DNA of 63,812 nt from an uncultured Eubacterium sp. (GCA_910584345.1 CAJTZX010000015.1:1-63812); one strand, 5' to 3'; positions 25,430-35,506 are shown, counted from the first letter of the stretch. The notes: generated by a model not told the origin, from the letters alone. A program made the numbers and translations.

Positions 25430-26083
25430 ATGTGGTGTCCAAAATGCAAGGCAGAATACCGTGACGGCATAACCATATGTGCGGATTGCGGCTGCCCGTT
25501 AGTAAAAGACCTGCCCGTTGAGATTGACAGTACTCCGGCAGAAGATAAAGCAAAAATACTCAGTCAGATCGACAGCCATGAAAATCTTCAGGCGCTTTCT
25601 GACGGAACAAAAGCCTACGTGGAAATGGAAACAAAATACGAAGATATGAAGTCCACCGCCTATTCTTTTATTCTTGTGGGTGCTGCCGGTATCATTCTGA
25701 TGCTGTTCATGTTTGTCGGTATCATACCGCTGCAGTTCGCCGCTTATATGAAAAGTATTATGGGGATCGTAATGGGGATCCTCTTTCTTATTTTTCTTGT
25801 GATTGGCATCCGTTCTTATATGCAGCTTGGCAGCTTAAAATCACAGGTAAAAAAAGAAGCAGAAGAAAGAGAAACAGCGAAAACATGGTTTTTTGAAAAC
25901 TTCCAGGCAAATACTATTGATGAGTCATTAGGATTGATACCGGAAGAACAACTGCAGCAAAAATATTTTAAACGCAGCGGTTTTATGAAACAAAAGCTGT
26001 CACAGCAGTTTCCTTCTTATACGGATGCTTTTTTGGATTATTTAACAGAACAATTTTATGAAGAATTATTTCCACAAGATTAA
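25430..26083 (+). CDS. zinc-ribbon membrane protein, unknown role
   Basis: A 217-residue protein with an N-terminal zinc ribbon (MWCPKCKAEYRDGITICADC), a hydrophilic linker and two membrane segments near residues 80-130 (FILVGAAGIILMLFMFVGII and IVMGILFLIFLVIGI). A soluble C-terminal region follows, ending in an acidic, aromatic tail. The start follows CAGGAGGAACACT. Proteins with this layout are common in Lachnospiraceae but unnamed. The ribbon is probably cytoplasmic. It may share the promoter at 25357 with xpt, which follows after 52 nt. Confidence 0.8.
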   Translation: MWCPKCKAEYRDGITICADCGCPLVKDLPVEIDSTPAEDKAKILSQIDSHENLQALSDGTKAYVEMETKYEDMKSTAYSFILVGAAGIILMLFMFVGIIPLQFAAYMKSIMGIVMGILFLIFLVIGIRSYMQLGSLKSQVKKEAEERETAKTWFFENFQANTIDESLGLIPEEQLQQKYFKRSGFMKQKLSQQFPSYTDAFLDYLTEQFYEELFPQD

Positions 26084-26135
26084 AATACGTCACAAATCGT
26101 TTTGAGCGATACAAACTGAGGAGGATCTATTAAGT

Positions 26136-26711
26136 ATGAAATTATTAGAAGAAAAAGTATTAAAAGAAGGCATTGCAGTTAACGAAAACATCTTAAAAGT
26201 GGACGGATTTATTAACCATCAGATTGATCCTGAACTGATGAAAGCGATTGGGGAAGACTTTGCTGAGCATTTTAAAAATCAAGGCATTACAAAGATCATT
26301 ACAATCGAAAGCTCCGGCATTGCACCAGCCTTAATGACGGCGCATACAATGAATATCCCACTGCTCATTTTAAAGAAGTCACCATCCAAAGTATTAAACG
26401 AAAATATGTACCAGACAATTGTTACTTCTTATACAAAAGGCTCAAGCTATGAACTGACACTTGCCAGCCACTTAATCAGTGCACAGGATCATGTACTAAT
26501 CATTGATGATTTTCTGGCCAACGGAGAGGCTGCAACCGGAGCCATTCGGTTAATACGCAAAGCACATGCAACAGTTGCAGGTATCGGCATTTTAATTGAA
26601 AAATCATTCCAGCCCGGACGCGCGAAACTGGAAGAACAAGGTTTTTATGTTTATTCTCAGGTACGTGTCTCTAAACTTGGAGCCGGCATCATAGAATTAA
26701 TGCCATCATAA
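26136..26711 (+). CDS. xpt: xanthine phosphoribosyltransferase
   Basis: A 191-residue purine-salvage enzyme that converts xanthine and PRPP to XMP. The sequence shows ESSGIAPALMTAHTM, FARKSPS-equivalent LKKSPSKVLNE, and the PRPP loop VLIIDDFLANGEAATG with GIGILIEKSFQPGR afterwards. Length is normal. AGGAGG lies 11 nt upstream of the ATG. Unlike the well-known Bacillus xpt there is no room for, and no sign of, a purine riboswitch in the 52-nt gap to the preceding gene. Confidence 0.95.
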   Translation: MKLLEEKVLKEGIAVNENILKVDGFINHQIDPELMKAIGEDFAEHFKNQGITKIITIESSGIAPALMTAHTMNIPLLILKKSPSKVLNENMYQTIVTSYTKGSSYELTLASHLISAQDHVLIIDDFLANGEAATGAIRLIRKAHATVAGIGILIEKSFQPGRAKLEEQGFYVYSQVRVSKLGAGIIELMPS

Positions 26712-26747
26712 TAATATCAGCATAATAATATCAGCATAATAATATTA
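26707..26747. repeat. 14-bp tandem repeat after xpt
   Basis: CATAATAATATCAG-type units repeated about three times (first and last imperfect), beginning inside the last codons of xpt. Confidence 0.7.
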
Positions 26748-26759
26748 CCATAAATATAA

Positions 26760-26814
26760 AAACCGGCTCAATCATCAGACCACAAATAGTGATATACTGA
26801 TTTTGCGCCGGTTT
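26760..26814. terminator. bidirectional terminator between xpt and the TPR gene
   Basis: AAACCGGC (26760-26767) pairs with GCCGGTTT (26807-26814, through an extra GC step), and an inner stem ATCAG/CTGAT closes part of the loop. It separates convergent genes. Confidence 0.6.
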
Positions 26815-26840
26815 CTAAGTGCCGTCCATCATTGGTAACA

Positions 26841-28106
26841 TTACGGCTGATACGTATAGCTTACTTGTTTCACTGTACTGCTATTTCCATTTGCATCCGT
26901 TACAATCACAGATAGTACGGAATTGCCTTCTGGCATTGTAATGCCGCCAGTATATAACGTCCCGTTCTGCGGAGTCAATGCATCCGCTGCCGACCAGCTG
27001 TAATATGCTTGATATCCGATCGGAACGTCAATCGTAATTCTCTGTTGTGATGTATAAGTCCCGCTTTGCGGATAGACCGCCGGTTGTTCGATCTGGGTAG
27101 TGCCTGGTAGATTCTCAGCGCCATCTGTCCCTTCCATACCGGACATCATACCAGTATCAGAAATTCTGTTTACCGCATCGATGCCAATCTGATACTCTCC
27201 CGATGTCTCCTCTCCATAAGCGCCCCTTTCATTTTTGCAGACCGCCCGCACAGAATAGATATAGCCCTGTTCTAATGGAATTGGTGCTGTATATAATACA
27301 CCTTTTTCCTGCGGAGAAGAGCCATCCAGAGTATAGTAAATACTGTTATTTCCTTCACTTGTAATGGCAAGCGTCTGATTTGCATCATAGACACCTGGTG
27401 TCAGCTCCAAATACGGCGTATCAACCAAATATTCCCCTAACATAGCTGCTATGGCAGAATTTGGTGCATCTGCCGCCAGCTTTTCAATGCCTTCCTGATT
27501 TTCATCTTCCAGATATAATGCCAGCAGCTTTTCGTATGCCTGATAGTTATCTGCATCCAGGCTGATAATTTTTTGCAAAGTTTCTTTTTGCAGCTTGCTG
27601 TCTCCGTTTTTTTCACATATCGTATTTTTCAGCCCCAAATATGCAAGGCTGTCAGACTCATCTTTTAACAGTAAATCAATAGAGCCAAGGGCACCGGAAT
27701 AATCTTCTTCTGACATCATTTTTAAGCAGTTTAAATATTCCGCTTCTTTTTTTTCATATACATAATCTGTGGAAAAACTTTGCAAAAAGAATGCTAATCC
27801 TCCAAATACAGCCGCACCGGCTAACACCGCAAGAGCCAGCTTTCCAGACTGCTTTTGATGTATTTCATCATCATAATCACTTTCTTCTGGTTCATTTATT
27901 TCTCCAAATTGGTTCTGTTCTCTGATTGTTCTCATTCCTTTCTGATCTTTCATGCCTGTTGCTGTCTGTAGCTCTGTCTGCTGTCCATACAGCATTGATT
28001 TCCCCGATATCCCGGGAATCGTCTCTTCTTCCCATACAGTATGAAGCAGCTCTTGTTCCATGTTTTTATAATTAAACTCTTGTGATGCCGATTCTTTGCA
28101 TTTCAT
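26841..28106 (-). CDS. membrane-anchored TPR / chitobiase-C-like repeat protein
   Basis: A 421-residue protein with a hydrophilic N-terminal segment of about 90 residues, one membrane segment (LALAVLAGAAVFGGLAFFL), a tetratricopeptide-like helical part (residues about 120-220) and two beta-rich modules. The modules, with PGVYDANQTLAITSE / IYYTLDGSSPQEKGVLYTAP and PQSGTYTSQQRITIDV, are the chitobiase/beta-hexosaminidase C-terminal type common in clostridial surface proteins. The C-terminal part is probably outside the cell. It lies 18 nt downstream of folD. Role unknown; peptidoglycan or glycan binding is an inference only. Confidence 0.75.
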   Translation of the reverse strand: MKCKESASQEFNYKNMEQELLHTVWEEETIPGISGKSMLYGQQTELQTATGMKDQKGMRTIREQNQFGEINEPEESDYDDEIHQKQSGKLALAVLAGAAVFGGLAFFLQSFSTDYVYEKKEAEYLNCLKMMSEEDYSGALGSIDLLLKDESDSLAYLGLKNTICEKNGDSKLQKETLQKIISLDADNYQAYEKLLALYLEDENQEGIEKLAADAPNSAIAAMLGEYLVDTPYLELTPGVYDANQTLAITSEGNNSIYYTLDGSSPQEKGVLYTAPIPLEQGYIYSVRAVCKNERGAYGEETSGEYQIGIDAVNRISDTGMMSGMEGTDGAENLPGTTQIEQPAVYPQSGTYTSQQRITIDVPIGYQAYYSWSAADALTPQNGTLYTGGITMPEGNSVLSVIVTDANGNSSTVKQVSYTYQP

Positions 28107-28124
28107 CTTTTTGATGCTGCCTCC

Positions 28125-28964
28125 TTATCGCGTCATAGCCTGCACACAGTTATGCATTAACATAGCAATTGTCATTGGGCCAACTCCGCCGGGAACCGGT
28201 GTAATTGCACTGACATGTGACAGCACACGATCAAAATCCACATCTCCGCACAGCTTTTGATCTTCCTTTCGATGGATCCCCACATCTATGACGACGGCTC
28301 CTTCCTTAATATAAGATTCATCAATCATTTTGGGTTTTCCGACGGCAACAATTAAAATATCTGCCTTTTTACAGATTTCCTGTAAATCGTTCGTCTTAGA
28401 ATGGGCAATTGTAACCGTCGCATTCTCCCGCAGCATAAGCAGCGCCATCGGCTTTCCGACAATATTGCTGCGCCCGATTACGACACAGTTTTTTCCTGCA
28501 ATGGAAATATCTGACCGCTTTAACAGCTGAATCACACCTGCTGGCGTGCAGGAAACAAAGCCCTCAAGTCCGCTGACAAGAGCGCCTACATTCTGCGGAT
28601 GAAAACCATCTACATCCTTTGCAGGAGAAATTGCCTGAATAATCTTGTTTTCATCAATCTGCTCCGGCACCGGAAGCTGTACCAGAATGCCATTTACTTT
28701 TTCATCCGCGTTTAATGCTGCAATCAGCTCCAGCAGCTCTTCTTCTGTCGTTTCCTGCGGCAGTTCATAAGAACGCGACTCGATTCCAATGTACTCACAG
28801 GCACGCTTTTTATTGCGCACATAAACACTTGAGGCCGGATCTGTTCCGACCTGTATCACAGCCAGACAGCCTTTGATCCCCTGCTTTTCTAACTCAGATG
28901 TTTTCATTTTCAGTTCGTCTTTGATTTGTTGTGAAATAAGTTTCCCATCAATTAATTTTGCCAC
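28125..28964 (-). CDS. folD: methylenetetrahydrofolate dehydrogenase/cyclohydrolase FolD
   Basis: A 279-residue bifunctional one-carbon enzyme (NADP-dependent dehydrogenase and cyclohydrolase). Family marks include VGTDPASSVYVRNKKRACE with the catalytic lysine, GILVQLPVPEQ, DVDGFHPQNVG, the nucleotide loop VVIGRSNIVGKPMA and TPVPGGVGPMTIAML. Length is standard. It is co-oriented with the TPR gene downstream. Confidence 0.97.
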   Translation of the reverse strand: MAKLIDGKLISQQIKDELKMKTSELEKQGIKGCLAVIQVGTDPASSVYVRNKKRACEYIGIESRSYELPQETTEEELLELIAALNADEKVNGILVQLPVPEQIDENKIIQAISPAKDVDGFHPQNVGALVSGLEGFVSCTPAGVIQLLKRSDISIAGKNCVVIGRSNIVGKPMALLMLRENATVTIAHSKTNDLQEICKKADILIVAVGKPKMIDESYIKEGAVVIDVGIHRKEDQKLCGDVDFDRVLSHVSAITPVPGGVGPMTIAMLMHNCVQAMTR

Positions 28965-29043
28965 TGCTTAACTTCCTTTCTGCATGTTCTTTCCGTTTCT
29001 TCACATAATTGCCATTCATTTATTATGTCACATGTTATCAATT

Positions 29044-32007
29044 TTACAAAACTTCTTCTTCATACTGTTCAAATTGTTCTGGACTCATCAGAATCTTACG
29101 CGGCTTCGTACCCTCTTCCGGGCCAACGACTCCTGCTTCTTCCAACTGATCCATAATACGCGCCGCACGATTAAAGCCAATCTTAAAATATCGCTGCAAC
29201 ATACTAACGGACGCTTTTTCTTTATCTATTAACAGTTTTGCGGCATCTGCAAAATAAACATCTCTGTCATCTGCTGCAGAAGTATCCCCGGATACAGATG
29301 ATGACGACGCGGCATCTGCAACCTGTTGTTCGATGGCGCTACTGTATTCTGACATACCGTTTCGTTCCGTCAAAAATTCCACAACATTCGATACTTCTGA
29401 ATCCGATACAAAGGCTCCCTGCACACGAACCGGCTTTTGGAAACCTTGCGGATAAAACAGCATATCTCCCTTTCCAAGCAGCTTTTCCGCACCATTCATA
29501 TCCAGTATCGTTCTGGAATCAATGCCTGATGTTACCGAAAATGCGATACGTGACGGCATATTTGCTTTGATTAACCCTGTAATAACATTTACAGACGGTC
29601 TTTGTGTCGCTATAATCAAATGAATGCCTGCAGCTCTGGCCAATTGTGCCAATCGGCAAATGGCATCTTCCACATCTCCTGGCGCAGCCATCATAAGATC
29701 TGCCAGCTCGTCCACGATAATTACAATATAAGGCATTTTTTGGGGCTTGTTTTCATCGGGAATGTCTGCAATTTTTTTAATCTTTGCATTATACCCTTTC
29801 ATATCCCGCACGCCATAATCCGCAAACTTTTGATAACGATCCATCATCTCTGATACCGCCCAATGCAGGGCGCCGGCCGCTTTTTTCGGATCGGTCACAA
29901 CCGGAAGCAGCAAATGCGGAATGCCATTATAGACACTTAGTTCGACAACTTTTGGGTCAATCATAATTAACTTAACATCGTCTGGATTTGCTTTATAAAT
30001 AATGCTCATAATAATCGTATTAATACATACGGATTTTCCGGAGCCCGTTGCACCTGCAATCAAAAGATGCGGCATCTTACAAATATCGGTCACAACGACC
30101 TGCCCAGCGATATCCTTTCCCGCTGCAAATGCACATGGGGAAGTCTGTTTGCGAAACGCTTCTGACTCAATCAGATCACGAAACATTACTGGAACAGTTT
30201 CTTTATTTGGCACCTCTATCCCGATCGCTGCTTTTCCCGGAATCGGCGCTTCGATACGAATATCCGCTGCCGCCAGATTCAGCTTGATATCATCTGCCAG
30301 GTTTACGATTTTGCTGACTTTTACGCCCATTTCTGGCTGAATCTCATAGCGGGTCACAGATGGGCCGCAGCTTACATTTAAAATCGTCACATTCACACCA
30401 AAATTTTTTAACGTTTGCTGCAGTTTTAACGCCGTTTCCTGTAAATGTTCCCTGGAATCCCCTGTTTGATTCGGATTTCCGTGGCTAAGCAAATCTACCG
30501 GAGGAAGGATATATTCTCTTTTTATTTTAGGCGGAGCCTGCGTTAGTTGCATCTGTACTTCGGCTGCTCCACCGGCTGCTTCAGCCGCCGACTGCTTCGG
30601 CTGTTTCGATAAAGTTTGTTGCGAAGTCGCTGATACCGGTTCGACTGCCAATGCCCTTTTTGGCGCTGGCGCCGCAGCCTGAAGCTGCTGTGCAATCAGC
30701 TCTTGTGCCGAAACAGGCGCTACATCAGGAACTTCATCTTCGAAGGTTTCTCCTGCATCTTGTACATTTGATTCTGGTTCGTACGAGCTCAGGATCGTCT
30801 CAGCTGAGCTTATTACTTCTGCTTCCGGTTCCAAGGCTTCTGTTTCATTTGATTCTGCCGTTTGCTCCATTGCCGTATCGTTCCATTCGTCCGGTTCATA
30901 CATTTGGTCCATCTTATTTTCTGTATCCGAAGCGCCTGGAAACAATTCGGAAAAAATATCGCTGGATCGGATCAAAAGATCGTCATTATTTTGAGGTGCA
31001 GCTGAGCCATCCGGCTCTGCCATCGTTTTATTTTGTTCCGTATCATCGGGACTACTTGGCTGCAAAGCCACTTTACGGTTTGTAATGGGAATAATATTAT
31101 CGATAGTTTCCAATTCTGCACCCGTTTTCGCAGCAGGAAACGGCATCGCTTCTGTGTATTCCATGCCTGCCGCAGCCAAATTTTGCTGTATCTGTGGTTC
31201 TTCCTGCCGCATTGGCTGATTCTGCCGCATATTTACCCTATCTGACTCAGTTGGACGCGGTTGATTCATCATATAGATTGGGAAGTCCTGCAGCAGTGCC
31301 GGATCCGGTCGTATTTCATTTAAGTTATCCGAAGCACCGGATCCGGTTGTATTTTTCAGACTGGTATCTATCGATACCCCGCTTACTTTGTTATCCATGC
31401 GCCGCTGTCTGCGTTCCTGATATTGCCTGTGCTGACGGATCGTTTCATTTTTTGCCGAATCATATACTTTTCTGCTTCCAGATTGAATCGGCTTCCATAA
31501 AGAACGCTGCGTCACAAGCACCATACAGATAATAAGCATAATAATATCAATCACATAAGCACTGATCGTACCCAAATGCGGCCGAATGAGCCATGTAAGC
31601 AAGCCACCTATCAATCCGCCGCCAAACTTATGATCTGCGGCCCACAAATAAGAATCCAAAGGTGTTTTCACCTGGCTGTCCCCGCAGACTAACTCTAGAA
31701 ACATACAGACAAAAACAAAAAATCCAAAAGCTGCCGCAGCTTTTATCATTGCAGCCCTGTTATTCTGATTCGCAATGATAAACGCTGTTCCGGCAAACAG
31801 CAAAATCGGAAATATGTAAGCAGTCAATCCAAACAGGCCGAAAAAAATGCTGCTGAAAAAATTGCCCACTGCTCCTGCAATTCCAAAATTACTGATAAAT
31901 AAAATAATCGATATCGCAAGTACAGCCCAAAGTATTACTTCGTTTTTAAACGATGCAGCCGGATTGCTATTGTTATCGGATGTTGATGAGGAACGTTTTT
32001 TTGCCAT
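29044..32007 (-). CDS. ftsK: DNA translocase FtsK/SpoIIIE
   Basis: A 987-residue DNA pump with four N-terminal membrane segments (first about 180 residues), a long variable Gln/Glu/Ser-rich linker, then the motor. LLSHGNPNQTGDSREHLQET precedes the alpha domain, LLIAGATGSGKSVCINT is Walker A, YIVIIVDELADLMM is Walker B, and ATQRPSVNVITGLIKANMPS follows. The C-terminal gamma winged helix is VSMLQRYFKIGFNRAARIMD. It moves chromosomal DNA through the septum at division or sporulation. Length and domain order are normal. Confidence 0.96.
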   Translation of the reverse strand: MAKKRSSSTSDNNSNPAASFKNEVILWAVLAISIILFISNFGIAGAVGNFFSSIFFGLFGLTAYIFPILLFAGTAFIIANQNNRAAMIKAAAAFGFFVFVCMFLELVCGDSQVKTPLDSYLWAADHKFGGGLIGGLLTWLIRPHLGTISAYVIDIIMLIICMVLVTQRSLWKPIQSGSRKVYDSAKNETIRQHRQYQERRQRRMDNKVSGVSIDTSLKNTTGSGASDNLNEIRPDPALLQDFPIYMMNQPRPTESDRVNMRQNQPMRQEEPQIQQNLAAAGMEYTEAMPFPAAKTGAELETIDNIIPITNRKVALQPSSPDDTEQNKTMAEPDGSAAPQNNDDLLIRSSDIFSELFPGASDTENKMDQMYEPDEWNDTAMEQTAESNETEALEPEAEVISSAETILSSYEPESNVQDAGETFEDEVPDVAPVSAQELIAQQLQAAAPAPKRALAVEPVSATSQQTLSKQPKQSAAEAAGGAAEVQMQLTQAPPKIKREYILPPVDLLSHGNPNQTGDSREHLQETALKLQQTLKNFGVNVTILNVSCGPSVTRYEIQPEMGVKVSKIVNLADDIKLNLAAADIRIEAPIPGKAAIGIEVPNKETVPVMFRDLIESEAFRKQTSPCAFAAGKDIAGQVVVTDICKMPHLLIAGATGSGKSVCINTIIMSIIYKANPDDVKLIMIDPKVVELSVYNGIPHLLLPVVTDPKKAAGALHWAVSEMMDRYQKFADYGVRDMKGYNAKIKKIADIPDENKPQKMPYIVIIVDELADLMMAAPGDVEDAICRLAQLARAAGIHLIIATQRPSVNVITGLIKANMPSRIAFSVTSGIDSRTILDMNGAEKLLGKGDMLFYPQGFQKPVRVQGAFVSDSEVSNVVEFLTERNGMSEYSSAIEQQVADAASSSSVSGDTSAADDRDVYFADAAKLLIDKEKASVSMLQRYFKIGFNRAARIMDQLEEAGVVGPEEGTKPRKILMSPEQFEQYEEEVL

Positions 32008-32074
32008 TTCATTTCTCCGTTTCTAATAAAATTCCACCCATGCTTCCAGAACCATTCATCGTAATTGCAGCATA

Positions 32075-32950
32075 TTACGCAAGTACAAAATAAGCACTGA
32101 TCGAAATAACACCTATGATTAAGCAGTAAATAGAAAAGATCGTATATTTCTTTTGCCTTACTACATACAACATAATTTTAATACAGATATAACCAACAAT
32201 TGCCGCCACAAGCGTGCCAACCAAATAGTATATCCATTCTGTAGACGTAATTTGTTCGTTTCCCAAGTCAAACAGCTGCAATACAACAGATCCCAGAATC
32301 GCCGGAATTGACATAATAAAAGAGTACTTCACTGCAAATTTGCGGTCAAATCCACTTAACAGACATGCCGTAATCGTAGTGCCGGAGCGGGAGATACCAG
32401 GCAGCGTTGCAAATCCCTGACAAATGCCAATGATAAACGCATTTGTATAACTGACATGTTTTGGCGTCTTGCTTCCTTCTTTACAACGGTCAGCAATAAA
32501 AAGCAATACCGATGTAATAATTAGGCAGATACCCGGTACAATCAAAATCGTAGATGCCTGTTCAATTAAATCTGACGCTGCCACTCCAATCATACCCGTG
32601 GGAATTGTAGATACAATCACAAGCATCACAAACTTACGATATCCATTACAAATGATTCTGCGGTACTGTTTTCCCTTATTTCCGGAAAGTCTTGCCACCG
32701 CAGTTCCTACATTGATGAAAAAATCACCAATAATTCCAAAACCTTCACAGATCATTTTCCAGATATCCCGAAAATAAACGGCAAAAACAGCTATAAGCGT
32801 ACCAAAATGCAGCAAACAGTCAAACAACAATCCTGTTTCTTCCAAATCGAACGCAATCTGAAATAAAGCAAGATGACCGGAACTGCTGACTGGCAAAAAT
32901 TCAGTAATCCCCTGAATAAGCCCCATAATAATTGCTTCCAATAATGACAT
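32075..32950 (-). CDS. uppP: undecaprenyl-diphosphate phosphatase UppP
   Basis: A 291-residue integral membrane enzyme that recycles undecaprenyl diphosphate (BacA/UppP family). The two active-site regions are GITEFLPVSSSGHL and LPGISRSGTTI. About eight membrane segments are visible. The ATG at 32950 follows GGGAGGCATACT; the longer in-frame reading to 33055 adds a stretch without any family resemblance and is rejected. Confidence 0.96.
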   Translation of the reverse strand: MSLLEAIIMGLIQGITEFLPVSSSGHLALFQIAFDLEETGLLFDCLLHFGTLIAVFAVYFRDIWKMICEGFGIIGDFFINVGTAVARLSGNKGKQYRRIICNGYRKFVMLVIVSTIPTGMIGVAASDLIEQASTILIVPGICLIITSVLLFIADRCKEGSKTPKHVSYTNAFIIGICQGFATLPGISRSGTTITACLLSGFDRKFAVKYSFIMSIPAILGSVVLQLFDLGNEQITSTEWIYYLVGTLVAAIVGYICIKIMLYVVRQKKYTIFSIYCLIIGVISISAYFVLA

Positions 32951-33080
32951 AGTATGCCTCCCTACTAACAGCAAAAAACGAAAACGGGATGTTTTCGCTT
33001 TCTGCTGTAAAAAATCATATGAAATTATATTACCATATCCTGGAGGAAATGTCATGGACTTTTAGCAATTTAGAAAAAAT

Positions 33081-33785
33081 TTAGCCTTGTTTTTTTTGCG
33101 CAATCATCTGATGCAATTTCTGCAAAGCATCTTTCATTCCTCCTACTTCACGTATAATTCCTTCTTTTACTGCTTCTTTGCCTACAAGTATCGTTCCAAG
33201 ATCTTTGGTCAGCATTGTTGTATTCATCATAAGCTTTTCCAGCCGGTCTTCTTTTGCATCGCAATGAGAAGCGATAAAGCCTATAATACGGTTTTGCATC
33301 TGCTTAAAATAATCGTAGGTAGGCGGCGCTCCGATGACCATACCATTCATGCGGACTGGGTGAATGACCATTGTGCCTGTCGGAACGATAAAGGAGTAAT
33401 TTGTTGACACAGCAAGCGGTACTCCTATGGAATGGCTGCCGCCCAGTACTAAAGATACGGTAGGTTTGCTTAACGAAGCGACCATTTCTGCAATTGCAAG
33501 ACCGGATTCGATGTCTCCGCCGACTGTATTCAGCAAAAGCATCACTCCGTCAATGTTATCTGCATCTTCAATTTCTGCCAGCTTCGGTAGAACATGCTCA
33601 TATTTTGTCGTTTTGGTATTAGAAGAAAGACATTCGTGTCCTTCGATCTCTCCGATGACGGACAACAGGTAAATTCTATGATGGTGAAAATTTTCCTCAA
33701 GTGTAACCGCACCGTTATTTTTTATATTTTCATTATCTGAAAGCTCCGTTTCCAGTTCTTCCTTTTTTTCTTTTACATCGCTCAT
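33081..33785 (-). CDS. tepA: ClpP-like translocation-enhancing protein TepA
   Basis: A 234-residue ClpP-fold protein of the TepA/YmfB group. After a charged N-terminus the ClpP core shows HHRIYLLSVIGEIEGHE, LLLNTVGGDIESGLAIAEM, the nucleophile region GGSHSIGVPLA and MVIHPVRMNG with the catalytic histidine. TepA in Bacillus assists protein secretion and signal-peptide handling. Its usual neighbour ftsK is close by. It probably shares an mRNA with uppP, whose gene starts 131 nt downstream. Confidence 0.93.
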   Translation of the reverse strand: MSDVKEKKEELETELSDNENIKNNGAVTLEENFHHHRIYLLSVIGEIEGHECLSSNTKTTKYEHVLPKLAEIEDADNIDGVMLLLNTVGGDIESGLAIAEMVASLSKPTVSLVLGGSHSIGVPLAVSTNYSFIVPTGTMVIHPVRMNGMVIGAPPTYDYFKQMQNRIIGFIASHCDAKEDRLEKLMMNTTMLTKDLGTILVGKEAVKEGIIREVGGMKDALQKLHQMIAQKKQG

Positions 33786-33878
33786 ACAGATCCCTCACTT
33801 ACGTTTTTCTTCAGTATGTGCGAATCGTTTTGTATTATTCCTCCTGCAAAAAACGAATAATATTTTTATGGATCATGC

Positions 33879-33978
33879 AAAAAATAAGGCTGCAAGAAAT
33901 AATTTCTTTATACCAAATATAAAATACTTTCTTTAAATACTTTCTTTGATATAAAACAAAATTTTTTCCGGCAGCCTT
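33879..33978 (-). terminator. long-loop hairpin after glgA
   Basis: AAGGCTGC (33886-33893) can pair with GCAGCCTT (33971-33978), and on the minus strand the stem is followed by ATTTTTT. The loop is about 77 nt and AT-rich, with short direct repeats (AATACTTTCTTT), so it is weaker than the other terminators here. The gap 33786-34011 otherwise holds only CTAGA-GCGTGT-TCTAG, a small inverted repeat at 33981. Confidence 0.4.
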
Positions 33979-34011
33979 TCCTAGAGCGTGTTCTAGCTCA
34001 CATTGATATAT

Positions 34012-35466
34012 CTATTTATCCCCAATCAGATAATTATACAACCCTTCATATTTAAACTTAGAAGCATTCCATGAAAAATCTTTTGCCATACCACGATCAA
34101 TCATATGGTTCCAGTCTTTTTTCATATCATAAAATACTTTCTTTGAATAATTAATGACTTTTAACATTTCTTCTCCATTGTAATTTGAGAAGGAGAATCC
34201 GTCACCTTTATCTTCGTATTCGTTAAACGGCTCTACGGTATCTTTTAAACCGCCTGTCTCACGTACAATCGGAGCTGTACCATAACGGAAAGAAATCAGC
34301 TGTGTCAGTCCGCATGGCTCAAACTGTGACGGCATTAAGAATGCGTCTGCTGCCGCATACAGTTTATGTGCCAAATCATCAGAATAACAGATATTTGCAG
34401 ATACGCGATCGCCATATTTCCAGGCATAATGGCGGAACATGTTTTCATATCCCGGATCTCCGGTACCGATCACGACAAACTGTGTATAGTCATCTACAAT
34501 ACGATCGATTACATAGTTGATTAAATCCAGTCCCTTCTGATCTGTCAGACGGGAAATCAGACCAATCATAAATTTCTTCTTATCTACTGCCAGACCTAAT
34601 TCTTCCTGAAGCTTGATCTTGTTATTGAATTTCTTCTTACGCCAGTTGCTTGCATCATAATTGCAGTAAATCTTCGGATCGGTAGCAGGATTATATACAT
34701 CATAGTCAATCCCATTGACAATTCCCTGCATATCCAAATGTCTTGCAGATAACAGACCGTCAAGTCCTTCTCCATAAAAAGAAGTCTGAATTTCCTGCGC
34801 ATATGTATCACTAACTGTTGTAATGTAATCTGCATAAACAAGGCCGCCTTTTAACATACTGGCATCTTTATTAAACTCCAGCTTATCCGGTACAAATAGA
34901 TTATTTGTCAGACCGCTCAAGCCCTGGAATACTTTTTTATCCCAAATACCCTGGAATTTCAGATTATGAATCGTCATAATAGATTTCATGCCCCAATAGA
35001 ACATATCGCCCTGAAATTCATTTTTTAAATATACTGGGATCAGACCCGTCTGCCAGTCATGGCAATGTACTAGATCCGGCTGGAAGTCAATGGCCTTTAA
35101 CATGGATAATACTGCTTTGTCAAAGAAAATAAATTTCTCAATATCATAACGGATATCACCATAAGGAACCGCGCAGTTAAAATATTCCTGATTATCGATA
35201 AAATAAAAGGTAACACCGTCCAGCTCATATTTAAGAATCCCTACATATTTTTCAGGAAGCATTGGCCCAGTGCCCATATAGAAATGTGTCACATACTCAA
35301 ACTGATTTCTGAACTTTTCTGGAATACATGTATAATTTGGAATTACAACACGTACATCCCAGTATTCTTTGTCAAACTCTTTCGGTAACGCCCCGCATAC
35401 ATCTGCAAGTCCGCCGGTCTTAATAAACGGTACACATTCGGATGCTGCAAAAAGTATTTTTTTCAT
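34012..35466 (-). CDS. glgA: glycogen synthase GlgA
   Basis: A 484-residue GT5 glucosyltransferase that extends glycogen from ADP-glucose. The N-terminal ADP-glucose site is FIKTGGLADVCGALP; LVHCHDWQTGLIPVYL, and near the C-terminus MPSQFEPCGLTQLISFRYG with ETGGLKDTV, are all diagnostic. The start at 35466 follows GGAGGAGC, and the ORF extension to 35493 is rejected. No other glg gene is in the window, so the pathway is split across the chromosome. Confidence 0.95.
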   Translation of the reverse strand: MKKILFAASECVPFIKTGGLADVCGALPKEFDKEYWDVRVVIPNYTCIPEKFRNQFEYVTHFYMGTGPMLPEKYVGILKYELDGVTFYFIDNQEYFNCAVPYGDIRYDIEKFIFFDKAVLSMLKAIDFQPDLVHCHDWQTGLIPVYLKNEFQGDMFYWGMKSIMTIHNLKFQGIWDKKVFQGLSGLTNNLFVPDKLEFNKDASMLKGGLVYADYITTVSDTYAQEIQTSFYGEGLDGLLSARHLDMQGIVNGIDYDVYNPATDPKIYCNYDASNWRKKKFNNKIKLQEELGLAVDKKKFMIGLISRLTDQKGLDLINYVIDRIVDDYTQFVVIGTGDPGYENMFRHYAWKYGDRVSANICYSDDLAHKLYAAADAFLMPSQFEPCGLTQLISFRYGTAPIVRETGGLKDTVEPFNEYEDKGDGFSFSNYNGEEMLKVINYSKKVFYDMKKDWNHMIDRGMAKDFSWNASKFKYEGLYNYLIGDK

Positions 35467-35506
35467 AAATAGCTCCTCCATATTGATTTTCATTTATAGT
35501 AAAATA

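Noticed and set aside
26084..26135. Possible purine riboswitch before xpt
   Set aside because: The gap is only 52 nt and shows neither the conserved junction sequence nor a terminator.
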